From Bacteroidales bacterium (GTDB taxonomy: Bacteria > Bacteroidota > Bacteroidia > Bacteroidales > P3), in the NCBI GenBank assembly GCA_017962545.1, contig JAGCVD010000031.1, positions 62,001 through 126,000 of the forward strand: DNA of 64,000 nucleotides, written 5' to 3'. Positions 25,315-33,590 of this stretch are shown here, piece by piece. A model generated the notes under the pieces. It searched no databases. It had not been told where the DNA came from and saw only the letters and a list, made by a program, of their open reading frames with translations. Within the stretch, counting starts at the first letter, position 1; every line of letters starts with the position of its first letter. A program made the position numbers and the translations under genes.

Positions 25315-25518
25315 ATGGCAAAAACACAATTGTCGGCAGTGGTGAAGAGCCTGCGCAAGGAGTATGGCCTTACACAGGAGGACCTGGCAATGAAGTCGGG
25401 TGTGGGGCTCTGCTTTGTGCGCAATCTGGAGCAGGGGAAGCCCTCTCTTAGAATGGACAAGGTGAACCAGCTCCTCGACCTGTTTAACTATGAACTAACA
25501 GCGACGAAAAAGCAATGA
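25315..25518 (+). CDS. hipB: HipB-like helix-turn-helix antitoxin
   Basis: A 67-aa Xre/HipB-type repressor. The helix-turn-helix is in LRKEYGLTQEDLAMKSGVGLCFVRNLEQGKPSLRMDKVNQLLDLF. The ATG at 25315 (MAKTQLSAVV) is the natural start; a TTG at 25276 would only add unrelated residues. HipB binds operators upstream of its operon and represses it, often with the toxin. The stop overlaps the next gene (ATGA), so translation of the three genes is coupled. Confidence 0.88.
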   Translation: MAKTQLSAVVKSLRKEYGLTQEDLAMKSGVGLCFVRNLEQGKPSLRMDKVNQLLDLFNYELTATKKQ

Positions 25519-25850
25519 GAGAGGCTGAAATATACCGCAAAGGCATCCTCGCAGGCACCCTGACGGAAGACGGCGGCGAATATCGCTTCTGCTACGACGA
25601 AGCGTATCTCGCACGGGAAGATGCGCATCCTGTCAGCTTGACGCTTCCGTTGCAGAAGGAGGCGTTTGTGAGTCCCGTGCTGTTTCCGTTCTTCGACGGA
25701 CTAATACCAGAAGGGTGGCTGCTCGATGTGGCGCTTCGCAACACCGATATCAGTATTCTCGACCGCATGTCGCTCTTGCTATTGTGCTGCAAGGAATGTA
25801 TCGGCTCGGTCAGCGTCGTGGCCAAGCCAAATATAGGAGGTGAAGTGTAA
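25515..25850 (+). CDS. hipS: HipS-like protein (HipA N-subdomain 1 as a separate gene)
   Basis: A 111-aa protein equal to the small N-terminal subdomain of HipA kinases: MREAEIYRKGILAGTLTE, then YRFCYDEAYLAREDAHPVSLTLPL and VSPVLFPFFDGLIPEGWLLDVA. In the HipBST systems of E. coli O127 this subdomain is a separate protein, HipS, which acts as the antitoxin for HipT. Order and 1-4 nt overlaps here match that layout. Split HipA genes are frequent in Bacteroidota, so the antitoxin role is inferred rather than shown. Confidence 0.82.
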   Translation: MREAEIYRKGILAGTLTEDGGEYRFCYDEAYLAREDAHPVSLTLPLQKEAFVSPVLFPFFDGLIPEGWLLDVALRNTDISILDRMSLLLLCCKECIGSVSVVAKPNIGGEV

Positions 25851-26785
25851 TGTGTAAGTGCCTGCATTGTTATAAAGAGTTGGAAGAAGGTCAGAAAGAC
25901 TTCCATCCGCATTGCGCCCGAAAGTTCTTCGGAACCAAGGATGTCCCGTTGCTTGAATACCGTCACGAAGACCTCGACCGTCTGGCTGAACAGGTCATCC
26001 GTGCGCAGACTTCGCTGACAGGTGTGCAACCCAAGCTGTCGCTGAACCTCAGCAAACACGAGGGTTGTAGCCGATTGACCATTGTGGGCCTTTGGGGCGA
26101 CTACATCTTCAAGCCTCAGACGGAGGATTATCCGCAGCTGCCCGAAAACGAGGATTTGACGATGCACCTTGCGGAGGCGGCAAAGATAGGCGTTGTGCCA
26201 CACAGCCTTATCCGTTTGGCTGACGGACGATTGGGATACATCACCAAACGTATCGACCGTACCAAGAATGGTGAGAAGATAGACATGGAAGATATGTGCC
26301 AGCTGACGTTGCATCCAACAGAGTATAAGTATAAGGGCTCGTACGAGCAGATAGCAAAAACCATCGCCCAGTATAGCGGTACCCCGAAATTAGACCTTGC
26401 GAACTACATGCAGTTGCTGCTCTTCTGCTTTGTGACAGGAAACAACGACATGCACTTGAAGAACTTCTCGCTATACCGACTCGCCAAGGATTATCAGATA
26501 ACACCTGCCTACGATCTGCTTAATGTAGCCATTGCCAATCCGAAAGACCAAGAGGAATTAGCGCTTACGCTCTCCGGTCGAAAGACGAAACTGTGCCAGG
26601 AAGATTTTTTCAATGTGGCAAAGGTCATGGGTTTGGAGGAAAATGTGGTGTCGAGACTTATCGATAGTCTTCAAAAAGCCCTCCCCAAATGGCAGGCACT
26701 CATCCGCAACTCATTCCTCAGCGATGAGATGAAAGACAGATATGAAGAATTAGTCCTGTCAAGATTAAAGCGATTGCAGAAATAG
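25850..26785 (+). CDS. hipT: HipT-like serine/threonine kinase toxin
   Basis: A 311-aa HipA-family kinase without the N-subdomain, which is encoded separately just upstream. An N-terminal possible zinc knuckle (Cys2, Cys4, Cys7, His19, His21, Cys22) is followed by the Gly-rich loop T54-S55-L56-T57-GVQPKLS, the place of the two autophosphorylated serines of E. coli HipT (SIS, 57 and 59). Here the second is Thr. Catalytic segment FVTGNNDMHLKNFSLY and metal motif TPAYDLLN are intact, so the kinase should be active. HipT targets tRNA synthetases in E. coli; the target here is unknown. Confidence 0.88.
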   Translation: MCKCLHCYKELEEGQKDFHPHCARKFFGTKDVPLLEYRHEDLDRLAEQVIRAQTSLTGVQPKLSLNLSKHEGCSRLTIVGLWGDYIFKPQTEDYPQLPENEDLTMHLAEAAKIGVVPHSLIRLADGRLGYITKRIDRTKNGEKIDMEDMCQLTLHPTEYKYKGSYEQIAKTIAQYSGTPKLDLANYMQLLLFCFVTGNNDMHLKNFSLYRLAKDYQITPAYDLLNVAIANPKDQEELALTLSGRKTKLCQEDFFNVAKVMGLEENVVSRLIDSLQKALPKWQALIRNSFLSDEMKDRYEELVLSRLKRLQK

Positions 26786-26810
26786 GACTTACAGACTTAG
26801 GGACAAGGAA

Positions 26811-26836
26811 AAAGGCTCTCCAACGAGAGCCTTTTT
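26811..26836 (+). terminator. Terminator of hipBST
   Basis: Stem AAGGCTCTC (26811-26819) / GAGAGCCTT (26824-26832), loop CAAC, then a T-run. A sits before it on the other side, so it may act in both directions for the convergent hydrolase gene. Confidence 0.85.
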
Positions 26837-26849
26837 TGTTGTCGGTCTA

Positions 26850-28187
26850 TCAAAGTTTGAGTATCCAGTCGGCGAGGGCCTGAAGGGCTTCAGGAGCAAA
26901 AGTCTCCTCGATGAGGATGTATTCGTCGGGAGAGCCTGTGGTGCAGTGCTGGAAGAGGTGGTTGAGGCCGGGCAGCTCACGGCAGTCGGCCCGAGGACAC
27001 AACTGTTTGACGCGGTCGAGGTTGGGGCGGGCAAGGACCTGCGAGTCTTTGCCGCCGTTCAAGGCCAGCACGGGACAGGTGACCTGCGGCAGGTAATCGG
27101 CGGGGTCGAGGGTGAGGAAGGTCTGCATCCACGGCAGGTCCATCTGCTGCTTCATGGTGGCGGCGGCACCGCGACCGAAACCGATGCTGTCGACCTGCTC
27201 TTTGGTGAGACCGGCGGTGTGTCGGTCGATGACGGCTTTGTAGTCTTTCTGGCTGCTGCCGGCCGGCATGGCGAGCAGTTCGCGCATGCAGGCCTGTCGT
27301 AATGCCAGCAGGCTGTCGCCGAGTCCCGCGGCACGGTAGATGGCTTCGTTCTGCTGCAGCAGCACGTCGCGACCTGTGCAGCCTTGTCCGGCGAGCATTA
27401 CCACGAACTTCACCTCTTTGTTCCTTGCCGCCACCATGGGGGCGATGGCGCCGCCCTCGCTGTGGCCACCGATGCCGAGACGGGCGGGGTCGATATGTTT
27501 GTTGCCTTTCACGGCGCGGAACATGGCTTCGGCATCTTCGCTGAAGAGGGCGGTGGTGCCGTGCTCGGCGTCGCCGGTGCTGGCCCCCACGCCGCGGTCG
27601 TCGTAGCGCAGCACGGCGATGCCGCGACTGGCGAGGTAGTCGGCGAGGACGAGGAAGGGCTTGTGCTGGAAGATTTCTTCGTCGCGGTTCTGCTGACCGC
27701 TGCCGCTGACCAGCACGAGGCAGGGGTGTCGCAAGGCGGAGCCTCGCGGCACACTGAGGGTGCCTTCGAGGTGCACTTGGTTGCCCTGGGAGTCAGTGTA
27801 ATCGACAGACACAGTGTCCTCGTCGAAGCGGTAGGGCGGCTGTGGCGTCTGCGGGCGGCGCAGCGTGAAGAGGGTGTCGGTGGGGAGGAGGGTGATGTCC
27901 TCCTTGAAGAGGCCCTGCTTCCAGTAGCCCCGCCAGCCGTCCTCGTGGCGGGTGAGATTCATCTTGAGGCCGATGCTCTTGCACTCGAGGGTCAGCTTGT
28001 CGCCCTGCAGGCTCCAGCCGCTGACGGGTATCGGGTCGGTGGTCTGCATGGGACTGTAGAGCTCGGCGGCGCTGTCGGTGAGGTGGATGCAGAGGGCGAG
28101 GCCGGTCTTCTGGCTCATGCCGGTGTACCATTGGGCTTGGGCCGTCAGGCCCAAGCCCAGCAGAATAAGAAGTGCAATCTTCTTCAT
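26850..28187 (-). CDS. Secreted alpha/beta hydrolase (S33-like)
   Basis: A 445-aa exported protein with a signal peptide (1-18, ending AQAQW). An N-terminal beta-rich domain (about 20-125) precedes the alpha/beta hydrolase domain: SVPRGSALRHPCLVLVSGSGQQNRDEE (oxyanion region), VLRYDDRGVGASTG, nucleophile elbow IGGHSEGGAIAP (Ser), acid NGGKDSQV (Asp) and GLNHLFQ (His). Such two-domain hydrolases are common in Bacteroidota and are often annotated as peptidases or esterases. Substrate not predictable. Confidence 0.85.
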   Translation of the reverse strand: MKKIALLILLGLGLTAQAQWYTGMSQKTGLALCIHLTDSAAELYSPMQTTDPIPVSGWSLQGDKLTLECKSIGLKMNLTRHEDGWRGYWKQGLFKEDITLLPTDTLFTLRRPQTPQPPYRFDEDTVSVDYTDSQGNQVHLEGTLSVPRGSALRHPCLVLVSGSGQQNRDEEIFQHKPFLVLADYLASRGIAVLRYDDRGVGASTGDAEHGTTALFSEDAEAMFRAVKGNKHIDPARLGIGGHSEGGAIAPMVAARNKEVKFVVMLAGQGCTGRDVLLQQNEAIYRAAGLGDSLLALRQACMRELLAMPAGSSQKDYKAVIDRHTAGLTKEQVDSIGFGRGAAATMKQQMDLPWMQTFLTLDPADYLPQVTCPVLALNGGKDSQVLARPNLDRVKQLCPRADCRELPGLNHLFQHCTTGSPDEYILIEETFAPEALQALADWILKL

Positions 28188-28263
28188 TTGTCTTATCTCC
28201 TTCTGCCTGCTTGCAGGCTTTGAACTCCTTTGAAATGAATTTAATCTAGTGAAAAACTACTGT

Positions 28264-28422
28264 CTACTTAACTACTTTCCTAGGATAGCGCTTGGCCTTC
28301 TTGAGGGCTTCGGCGATGATCCACTCTATCTGACCGTTGGTACTGCGGAACTCGTCCGCGGCCCATTTCTCAATGGCGTCGTAGACTTCCGAGTCGACCC
28401 GCAGTGCAAAGTTCTTTTTCAT
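28264..28422 (-). CDS. Arc-family ribbon-helix-helix DNA-binding protein
   Basis: A 52-aa protein: KKNFALRVDSEVYDAIEKWAADEFRSTNGQIEWIIAEALKKAKR. The beta strand FALRVD followed by two helices, with FRSTNGQIEWII in the usual Arc position, identifies it. Its ATG overlaps the stop of the ABC permease (ATGA), so it is translationally coupled to it. In many Bacteroidota a gene like this lies beside an SPFH gene, which is also in this operon. It may regulate the operon, which is inference. Confidence 0.85.
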   Translation of the reverse strand: MKKNFALRVDSEVYDAIEKWAADEFRSTNGQIEWIIAEALKKAKRYPRKVVK

Positions 28423-29630
28423 CGGGAAAACATAATCTTCTCGCTGTTGAACATACGTGTGAGGCCCCACACGGCAATGCCGGTGTAGACGACGTCGGCG
28501 CACAAGGTGACGATGACGGGCATCCAGGTCATCTCGTGGGCGAAGACGGCGGTCATCACCTCGATGCTGTTGTAGAAGGGGATGAGGTAGACGACGAGGT
28601 TTTCCGGAGCGCTGCTCTGGAACATGGGCAGCAAGCCGGCCAGCATGACCACCAGCATGAAGGGCACCACCATGGTGCCGGCGTTCTTCACGTCTTTGGC
28701 CAGCGCGGAGAGCAGGCTGATGGCGGAGGCCATGATGAGCACCGTGGCGAAGATGACGAACAGGAGCACAGTGTAGTCGGTGGTGGTGTAGTGGAAAGTG
28801 AGGCCAGCCTCGTCGACGGGCACCATCTTGGGCAGCGCGAGGGCGATGCCGATGAAGCTGGAGATGCCGCTGAGCAGGGCGATGCCGCTGAGGGAGACTA
28901 TCTTTCCCAGCGCCAGCTCGTTGCGTCGCATGGGCGTGACCAGCAGCGTGGCGATGGTGCCGCGCTCCTTCTCGCCGGCGATGGCGCTGGGGGCTATGGC
29001 CATCACGCCGCTGAAGAGCATCATGATGATAAGCATGGGCAGTATCTTGCTCCACACCATGGCGCCGATGCTCTCGTCGCTGGCCTGATCGAAGCGCTGC
29101 TCTTCATATTGCTGCACGTTGACGGTGAAGGGACGGCCGTAGTTGCCGAGCATGGTGCTGACAATCATGTAGACACGCGACGAGGCGTTGTTGGTGCTGT
29201 TGTAGTAAATCTCCACGTTGGGGAGTTGGGAATTGGGAGCGCTGAGTTCGCTCGACAAGCTCGCGGGGCTCACCACGGAGTTGTTGGCGACGAGTTGGTC
29301 GAAGTCGGCGGGGAAACGCAGCAGCACGCCGTTGATGTCTTTGTCCTCCAGCTGCTTGATGTCCTCGTCGGTGAAGGGCTGGAAGGTGACCACGAGGTTG
29401 CTGTCGATGTTGGTGAGGAGGGGTGCCAGGCTGGCGGGCATGTTCTCCACCTGCATGGTGACGGCCTCGTTGGCGCCTTCGGTAATCATCTTGTTGATGC
29501 CGTTGCCCATAAGGCTGTAGACGAGGTATATCATCAGGCCCGGCATGATGACTGTGGTGAACAACAGTTGGCGGTCGCCGAAGAAGCGGGCGAACTCTTT
29601 CTTGATGATGGTCAGGGTGTTGTTTTTCAT
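28419..29630 (-). CDS. ABC-2 type transporter permease (NatB-like)
   Basis: A 403-aa membrane protein. One N-terminal helix (about 22-43), a large extracytoplasmic domain (about 45-185), then five or more helices from residue about 195, with the conserved AGEKERGTIATLLVTPMRRNELALGKI typical of NatB/YhaP-like permeases. The partner ATPase overlaps upstream. Substrate unknown; sodium or drug export has been shown for some relatives. Residues about 127-137 (SSELSAPNSQL) come from an in-frame heptamer array and resemble the peptide inserted in the helicase. Confidence 0.87.
   Translation of the reverse strand: MKNNTLTIIKKEFARFFGDRQLLFTTVIMPGLMIYLVYSLMGNGINKMITEGANEAVTMQVENMPASLAPLLTNIDSNLVVTFQPFTDEDIKQLEDKDINGVLLRFPADFDQLVANNSVVSPASLSSELSAPNSQLPNVEIYYNSTNNASSRVYMIVSTMLGNYGRPFTVNVQQYEEQRFDQASDESIGAMVWSKILPMLIIMMLFSGVMAIAPSAIAGEKERGTIATLLVTPMRRNELALGKIVSLSGIALLSGISSFIGIALALPKMVPVDEAGLTFHYTTTDYTVLLFVIFATVLIMASAISLLSALAKDVKNAGTMVVPFMLVVMLAGLLPMFQSSAPENLVVYLIPFYNSIEVMTAVFAHEMTWMPVIVTLCADVVYTGIAVWGLTRMFNSEKIMFSR
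29219..29250. repeat. Heptamer array inside the ABC permease gene
   Basis: GGGAGTT/GGGAATT/GGGAGCG, period 7; in reverse complement AACTCCC/AATTCCC. In frame, and lies in the extracytoplasmic loop. Confidence 0.65.
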
Positions 29631-30406
29631 AGCTCTTCTCCTCCTTTTACTTCTTTATACAGTTCAAAGAAACGGTCTTCGATGGTCATTCCGTCGCACA
29701 CCTCCTCGAGGGTGCCGCAGGCCACCAGGCGGCCGTCGATGATGATGCCCACGCGGTCGCAGAGGCGTTCCACGAGGCTGAAGATGTGGGTGCTGAGGAT
29801 GATGGTCTTGCCCTGTCCGCGCAGCTCCTGCAGGTAGTCGGTGACGGTGCGTGCCGTCAGCACGTCGAGGCCGTTGGTGGGCTCGTCGAAGATGATGATG
29901 TCGGGGTCGTGCACCAGCGAGATGACCAGCGAGAGCTTCTGCTTCATGCCGGTGGAGAGGTTGGCGACCTTCACCTCGGCGAACTGGTCGATGCCGAAGC
30001 GCGAGAACATCTCCTTTTTCCTCTTTTCTTTTTCCTCTTCCTTCACGCCGTGCAGCTCGCTGAAGAAGTCGAACAGGTAGTTGGGTGTGAAGAAGTCCTC
30101 GAGCTTCAGCTCGGAGGTGAGGAAGCCTATCTTGCCGCGCACCTCTTCGGGCTGGCGCACCACGCTGCAGCCGTCGAGCAGGGCGTCGCCGCTGTCGGGA
30201 CGTATGAGGGTGGAGAGCATGCGCAGGGTGGTGGTCTTGCCGGCGCCGTTGGGGCCTAGCAGGCCGAATATCTCGCCACGGTAGGCGTTGAACGAGAGGT
30301 TGTCGACCGCCACCTTGCGCTTGGCGGCGGTGCGCTCTATCTTTTGTTGTTTACGGCTCAGCGTGAAGGTCTTGCTGAGGCCGTCGACAGTTAGTATTTC
30401 TTCCAT
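29627..30406 (-). CDS. ABC transporter ATP-binding protein (NatA-like)
   Basis: A 259-aa ATPase. Walker A is LLGPNGAGKTTTL, the signature is NLSTGMKQKLSL, Walker B is PDIIIFDEPTNGLD, and the switch His is in IILSTHIFSLVE. The start at 30406 (MEEILTVDGLSKTF) begins the nucleotide-binding domain; the open frame extends further upstream without family similarity. Its stop overlaps the permease start. It lies 47 bp downstream of the SPFH gene; that gap is filled with an octamer array. Confidence 0.93.
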   Translation of the reverse strand: MEEILTVDGLSKTFTLSRKQQKIERTAAKRKVAVDNLSFNAYRGEIFGLLGPNGAGKTTTLRMLSTLIRPDSGDALLDGCSVVRQPEEVRGKIGFLTSELKLEDFFTPNYLFDFFSELHGVKEEEKEKRKKEMFSRFGIDQFAEVKVANLSTGMKQKLSLVISLVHDPDIIIFDEPTNGLDVLTARTVTDYLQELRGQGKTIILSTHIFSLVERLCDRVGIIIDGRLVACGTLEEVCDGMTIEDRFFELYKEVKGGEEL

Positions 30407-30410
30407 GATT

Positions 30411-30449
30411 TTGGGTCTTTGGGTCTTTGGGGCCTTAAGGTCCTTTGGT
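30411..30449. repeat. Octamer array (TTGGGTCT units)
   Basis: TTGGGTCT/TTGGGTCT/TTGGGGCC/TTAAGGTC/CTTTGG in the short gap between the SPFH gene and the ABC ATPase gene; period 8 with a CCTTAAGG palindrome. Confidence 0.7.
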
Positions 30450-30453
30450 TTCT

Positions 30454-31347
30454 CTAGTAGATTGAGCCGGTGTTGATGACGGGGCTGGCGCCTTCGTCGC
30501 CGCAGAGGACGACCATGAGGTTGCTCACCATGGCGGCCTTGCGCTCGTCGTCCATCTCGACGACGTTCTCGGCGGCCAGTTTCTTGAGGGCCATGTCGAC
30601 CATGCTGACGGCACCCTCGACAATCTTCTCGCGGGCGGCGATGATGGCTTCGGCCTGCTGACGTTTGAGCATCACGCTGGCAATCTCCTGAGCGTAGGCC
30701 AGGTAGTTGATGCGGGCCTCGACGACCTCGATGCCGGCAATCTCCAGATGCTTGCGGATCTCCTGCTCCAGGCGACGGTTGATTTCGTCGCCGCCGTTGC
30801 GCAGCGTCACCTCGTTGACGTCCTCGAGGTTGTCGTAGGCGTAGAGGCTGGCGACTTTGCGCAGGGCCGAGTCGCTCTGCACGGCCACGAAGCTGTTGTA
30901 CGAGGTGGCTTCGACGTCGAAGCAGGCGCGGTAGGTGTCTTCCACCTTCCACACCAGCACGAGGCCGATCATGATGGGGTTGCCGTTGCGGTCGTTGACC
31001 TTGATGGGCTCCACGTCCATGTTGTCGGCACGCAGGCTCATCTTCTTGCGCACGTAGAAGGGATTGGTCCAGAAGAAGCCGTTGTCGCGCACGGTACCCA
31101 CATATTTACCAAAGAAAGTAAGTACGCGCGCGTGGTTGGGCTGGATGACCATCGTCTTGAAGCCCACGATGTGCAGACCCCAGAGTAACCAGCATAAGCC
31201 ACCGATGATGCCACCCAACGTAAAGTTGTTCTCGCCGGCGCCGATGCAGAGGTATAGTGCCGCCACCAGCAGAGCGATGTTAATCAGCAGATGTAGGAAA
31301 CCGTTGTTCACTACAGTCATTTTTTTTGCAATCTCTTTTGATTCCAT
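30454..31347 (-). CDS. SPFH (stomatin/prohibitin) domain membrane protein
   Basis: A 297-aa protein. Two N-terminal transmembrane helices (about 14-32 and 38-56) precede an SPFH domain (about 60-240): VIQPNHARVLTFFGKYVGTVRDNGFFWTNPF, LRADNMDVEPIKVNDRNGNPIMIGLVLVWKVEDT and ALRKVASLYAYDN. The end is helical and alanine-rich. SPFH proteins form membrane scaffolds and often regulate proteases or transporters. The start at 31347 agrees with the promoter (31411-31442). Cotranscribed with the ABC pair and the Arc-like gene. Confidence 0.88.
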   Translation of the reverse strand: MESKEIAKKMTVVNNGFLHLLINIALLVAALYLCIGAGENNFTLGGIIGGLCWLLWGLHIVGFKTMVIQPNHARVLTFFGKYVGTVRDNGFFWTNPFYVRKKMSLRADNMDVEPIKVNDRNGNPIMIGLVLVWKVEDTYRACFDVEATSYNSFVAVQSDSALRKVASLYAYDNLEDVNEVTLRNGGDEINRRLEQEIRKHLEIAGIEVVEARINYLAYAQEIASVMLKRQQAEAIIAAREKIVEGAVSMVDMALKKLAAENVVEMDDERKAAMVSNLMVVLCGDEGASPVINTGSIY

Positions 31348-31410
31348 GTTGTTTATTTTTAATTGTTTGTATTTCTTCAAAGTGATATTATTGTGATATC
31401 ATTCCGACTG

Positions 31411-31442
31411 CAAAAGTACGACCAATTTCCAAACCGACCAAA
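31411..31442 (-). promoter_or_regulatory. Promoter of the SPFH-ABC-Arc operon
   Basis: Minus strand TACTTTTG (31411-31418) with TTTG (31439-31442), 20 bp apart; leader of about 60 nt. Confidence 0.72.
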
Positions 31443-31578
31443 TCTTTTTGAAATTTTAACATTTGGGAGGGAAGGAGTCTACCATTATTCTACAGATATA
31501 GAAACACTTGCATTACTGTTCTTTTACTTTTCCAAAAGAACAGTAAAAGAACGGTAATAAAAAATGTTGATTCTGAAA

Positions 31579-31766
31579 CTATTGGATGCGCGACCAATCG
31601 ATGGGTGACTGCCCTTGGCTGGCTAGGTAGTTGTTGGCTTGGCTGAAGTGGTGGCACCCGAAGAATCCACGATAGGCAGAGAGGGGTGAGGGGTGGGGGG
31701 CGGTGAGCATGCAGTGGTGCAGTAGTTTGATGATATTTCGCTTGTTGACGACGGCATCGGTGAACT
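31579..31766 (-). pseudogene. Decayed C-terminal fragment of uracil-DNA glycosylase
   Basis: Read on the minus strand this encodes [18 protein letters not shown], then [21 protein letters not shown] and a stop, which is the C-terminus of Ung. Nucleotides 31585-31710 are strikingly similar to the 3' end of the intact ung gene (33597-33722), with identical runs such as the 20-bp stretch ending in GGCAGAGAGGGGTGAGGGGT. Upstream the fragment keeps only an FTDAV piece before an internal deletion, and there is no start. It and the intact ung flank the BspA-like gene. Confidence 0.82.
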
Positions 31767-31930
31767 ATGAAACTCGGACTGGTGGATAGGTGTGTATTGC
31801 ATTGGTGAAGGATGAGAAATCAGTTTGCGAGACAGGGGAATCTGTAGGGCGGGCATGACTGTCAATGAAGTGATAGGTCTTTCGGAATATATTGATAATC
31901 AGTTTAAAGTGATTCTGTGTTGAAATTTAA

Positions 31931-31962
31931 TTTGGAGAATCATAGAATTAGATGTATTTTTG
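31931..31962 (+). promoter_or_regulatory. Promoter of the BspA-like LRR gene
   Basis: TTTG (31931-31934), 20 bp, TATTTTTG (31955-31962); leader of about 35 nt. Confidence 0.75.
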
Positions 31963-32002
31963 CACCTAATAAGCAAAAAAACTTTATAATTAATTAATCA
32001 CG

Positions 32003-33583
32003 ATGACAATGAAGCATTTATTGACTCTCGCAACCTTCGTTGTAAGCGTTGCGAACATGGCATGGGCATATAGTGGCTCGGTGGTGGCGCCAACGGGACA
32101 GACTATCTATTATGATTTCATCGACACTGCCTGTATCATTACACGGCCGGGAAATAACATTGACAATCCGTGGAATAATTTCACGCAACCCATCGGCGCG
32201 CTGACGATTCCGGACAGCATCGTGCATGGAGGTACGGCTTACCCTGTGACTCATATTGCATGGTATGCTTTTTCGGGATGCAGTGGATTGACATCGGTTA
32301 CTTTCCCCGAAGGGATAGTTTCCATCGGAGGGAACTCGTTTCGCAACTGCGACGGTTTGACTTCTATCAGCATCCCCGATGGGGTCCTCGGCATCGGCGA
32401 ATATGCTTTTTACGACTGTGATGCATTGGATTTGGTCGACATGGGAAGTGGTGTGGTAAACATCGGCGAATGGGCATTCAGCAATTGTATCAGTCTGACA
32501 TCAATAGTCATTCCCGATGGTGTTACCTATATCCGCGACCATACGTTCAGGGGCTGCAGCGGGTTGACGTCGGTAACGATGGGAAACGCCGTGGCCACGA
32601 TAGGCAACTGTGCATTCATGTCATGTTCTTTTTTGCAGTCAATAACCATTCCTAACAGTGTTACAACCATTGGCGGACAGGCATTTTATGGATGTAGTAG
32701 AATGGATTCGCTTACAATTGGAGGCGGGGTGACAAACATAGGACCCAGTGCATTCTATCTGTGCAACTCACTGACATCTATTGTTATCCCGGATGGAGTG
32801 ACCAATATTGCAGCCTCCACATTCTGGGGCTGTAGTAATTTGACGTCCGTTACTCTTCCGCGAGGTGTGCTCTCGATAGGTAATGCGGCGTTTATGAACT
32901 GCTTAAGTCTGCAGAATTTCATTATCAAGACCAATCTGCCACCAGCTTGCGGAAGCAACACGTTTACGGATGTTCCATCGACCTGCGTTCTCACTGTCCC
33001 TTGCGGGACGCTGTCCAACTACGTTGGGGTTGCTCCGTGGAGCACCACATTCCCCACGAAAGTGGAGTACTGTCCAGAAGTGTATTCTGTCGGCGTGTTG
33101 AGCGATAATTCATCGATGGGTATCGCCACAACGAATGTCGGCACCGAGGCCGAGGTGGAGGAAGATGAGACGGTTTTGCTTTTTGCGATAAGCAAGAGGG
33201 GTTATTACTTTGACCGATGGAGCAATGGAAGTACGCGCAATCCCGATACCCTGACCATTACCTCTGACACAATCCTCACTGCCTATTTCGCCAATGAAAG
33301 TGGAGTGCCGTGTGATACCGTATATATTCACGACACGATTTATGTCATGCAGGAGGGTGTAGATGTGGCGCAGATACAGGCTATTAAGATATATGTTGAA
33401 GGAGGAAGGATCGTAGTGGAAAATGCGGAAAACATGGAGTTGAAAATATATACCGTCAGCGGATGTCTTCTCGCGACACGAAGAGGAACCCAGCACTCAC
33501 TTCGTTTTGCGGTTCCTACTTCGGGTGTTTACCTTGTTGAAGTCGGCGGGTACGCAGTGCGGAAGGTGGTTGTGGCGGGATAG
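32003..33583 (+). CDS. BspA-like leucine-rich repeat surface protein with T9SS-like C-terminus
   Basis: A 526-aa exported protein: signal peptide (about 1-22, ending AWA), then about ten BspA/LRR_5 repeats (about 65-330) with the consensus LTSIVIPDGVTNIGxxAFxGCSS, then an InlB-like beta domain (about 355-425, KRGYYFDRWSNGSTRNPDTLTI) and a C-terminal sorting-type domain (about 455-526, IKIYVEGGRIVVENAENMELKIYTVSG ... GVYLVEVGGYAVRKVVV). BspA proteins bind host matrix or other cells. Flanked by ung sequences on both sides, which suggests that it arrived by insertion or duplication. ATG at 32009 is an alternative start. Confidence 0.87.
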   Translation: MTMKHLLTLATFVVSVANMAWAYSGSVVAPTGQTIYYDFIDTACIITRPGNNIDNPWNNFTQPIGALTIPDSIVHGGTAYPVTHIAWYAFSGCSGLTSVTFPEGIVSIGGNSFRNCDGLTSISIPDGVLGIGEYAFYDCDALDLVDMGSGVVNIGEWAFSNCISLTSIVIPDGVTYIRDHTFRGCSGLTSVTMGNAVATIGNCAFMSCSFLQSITIPNSVTTIGGQAFYGCSRMDSLTIGGGVTNIGPSAFYLCNSLTSIVIPDGVTNIAASTFWGCSNLTSVTLPRGVLSIGNAAFMNCLSLQNFIIKTNLPPACGSNTFTDVPSTCVLTVPCGTLSNYVGVAPWSTTFPTKVEYCPEVYSVGVLSDNSSMGIATTNVGTEAEVEEDETVLLFAISKRGYYFDRWSNGSTRNPDTLTITSDTILTAYFANESGVPCDTVYIHDTIYVMQEGVDVAQIQAIKIYVEGGRIVVENAENMELKIYTVSGCLLATRRGTQHSLRFAVPTSGVYLVEVGGYAVRKVVVAG

Positions 33584-33590
33584 AAGAAGT

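Larger units (their letters stand above)
31348..32002. other. Intergenic region with ung remnant and inverted repeat
   Basis: 655 bp holding, in order: the SPFH promoter, a 15-bp inverted repeat with one mismatch (31513-31527 / 31543-31557, loop 15), a decayed ung 3' end (31579-31766), about 190 bp with nothing recognised, and the LRR gene promoter (31931-31962). Confidence 0.65.

Noticed and set aside
31623..31865. 80-aa minus-strand open frame over the ung remnant
   Set aside because: It is in a different frame from the Ung-like reading and has Ser/Pro-rich nonsense sequence.
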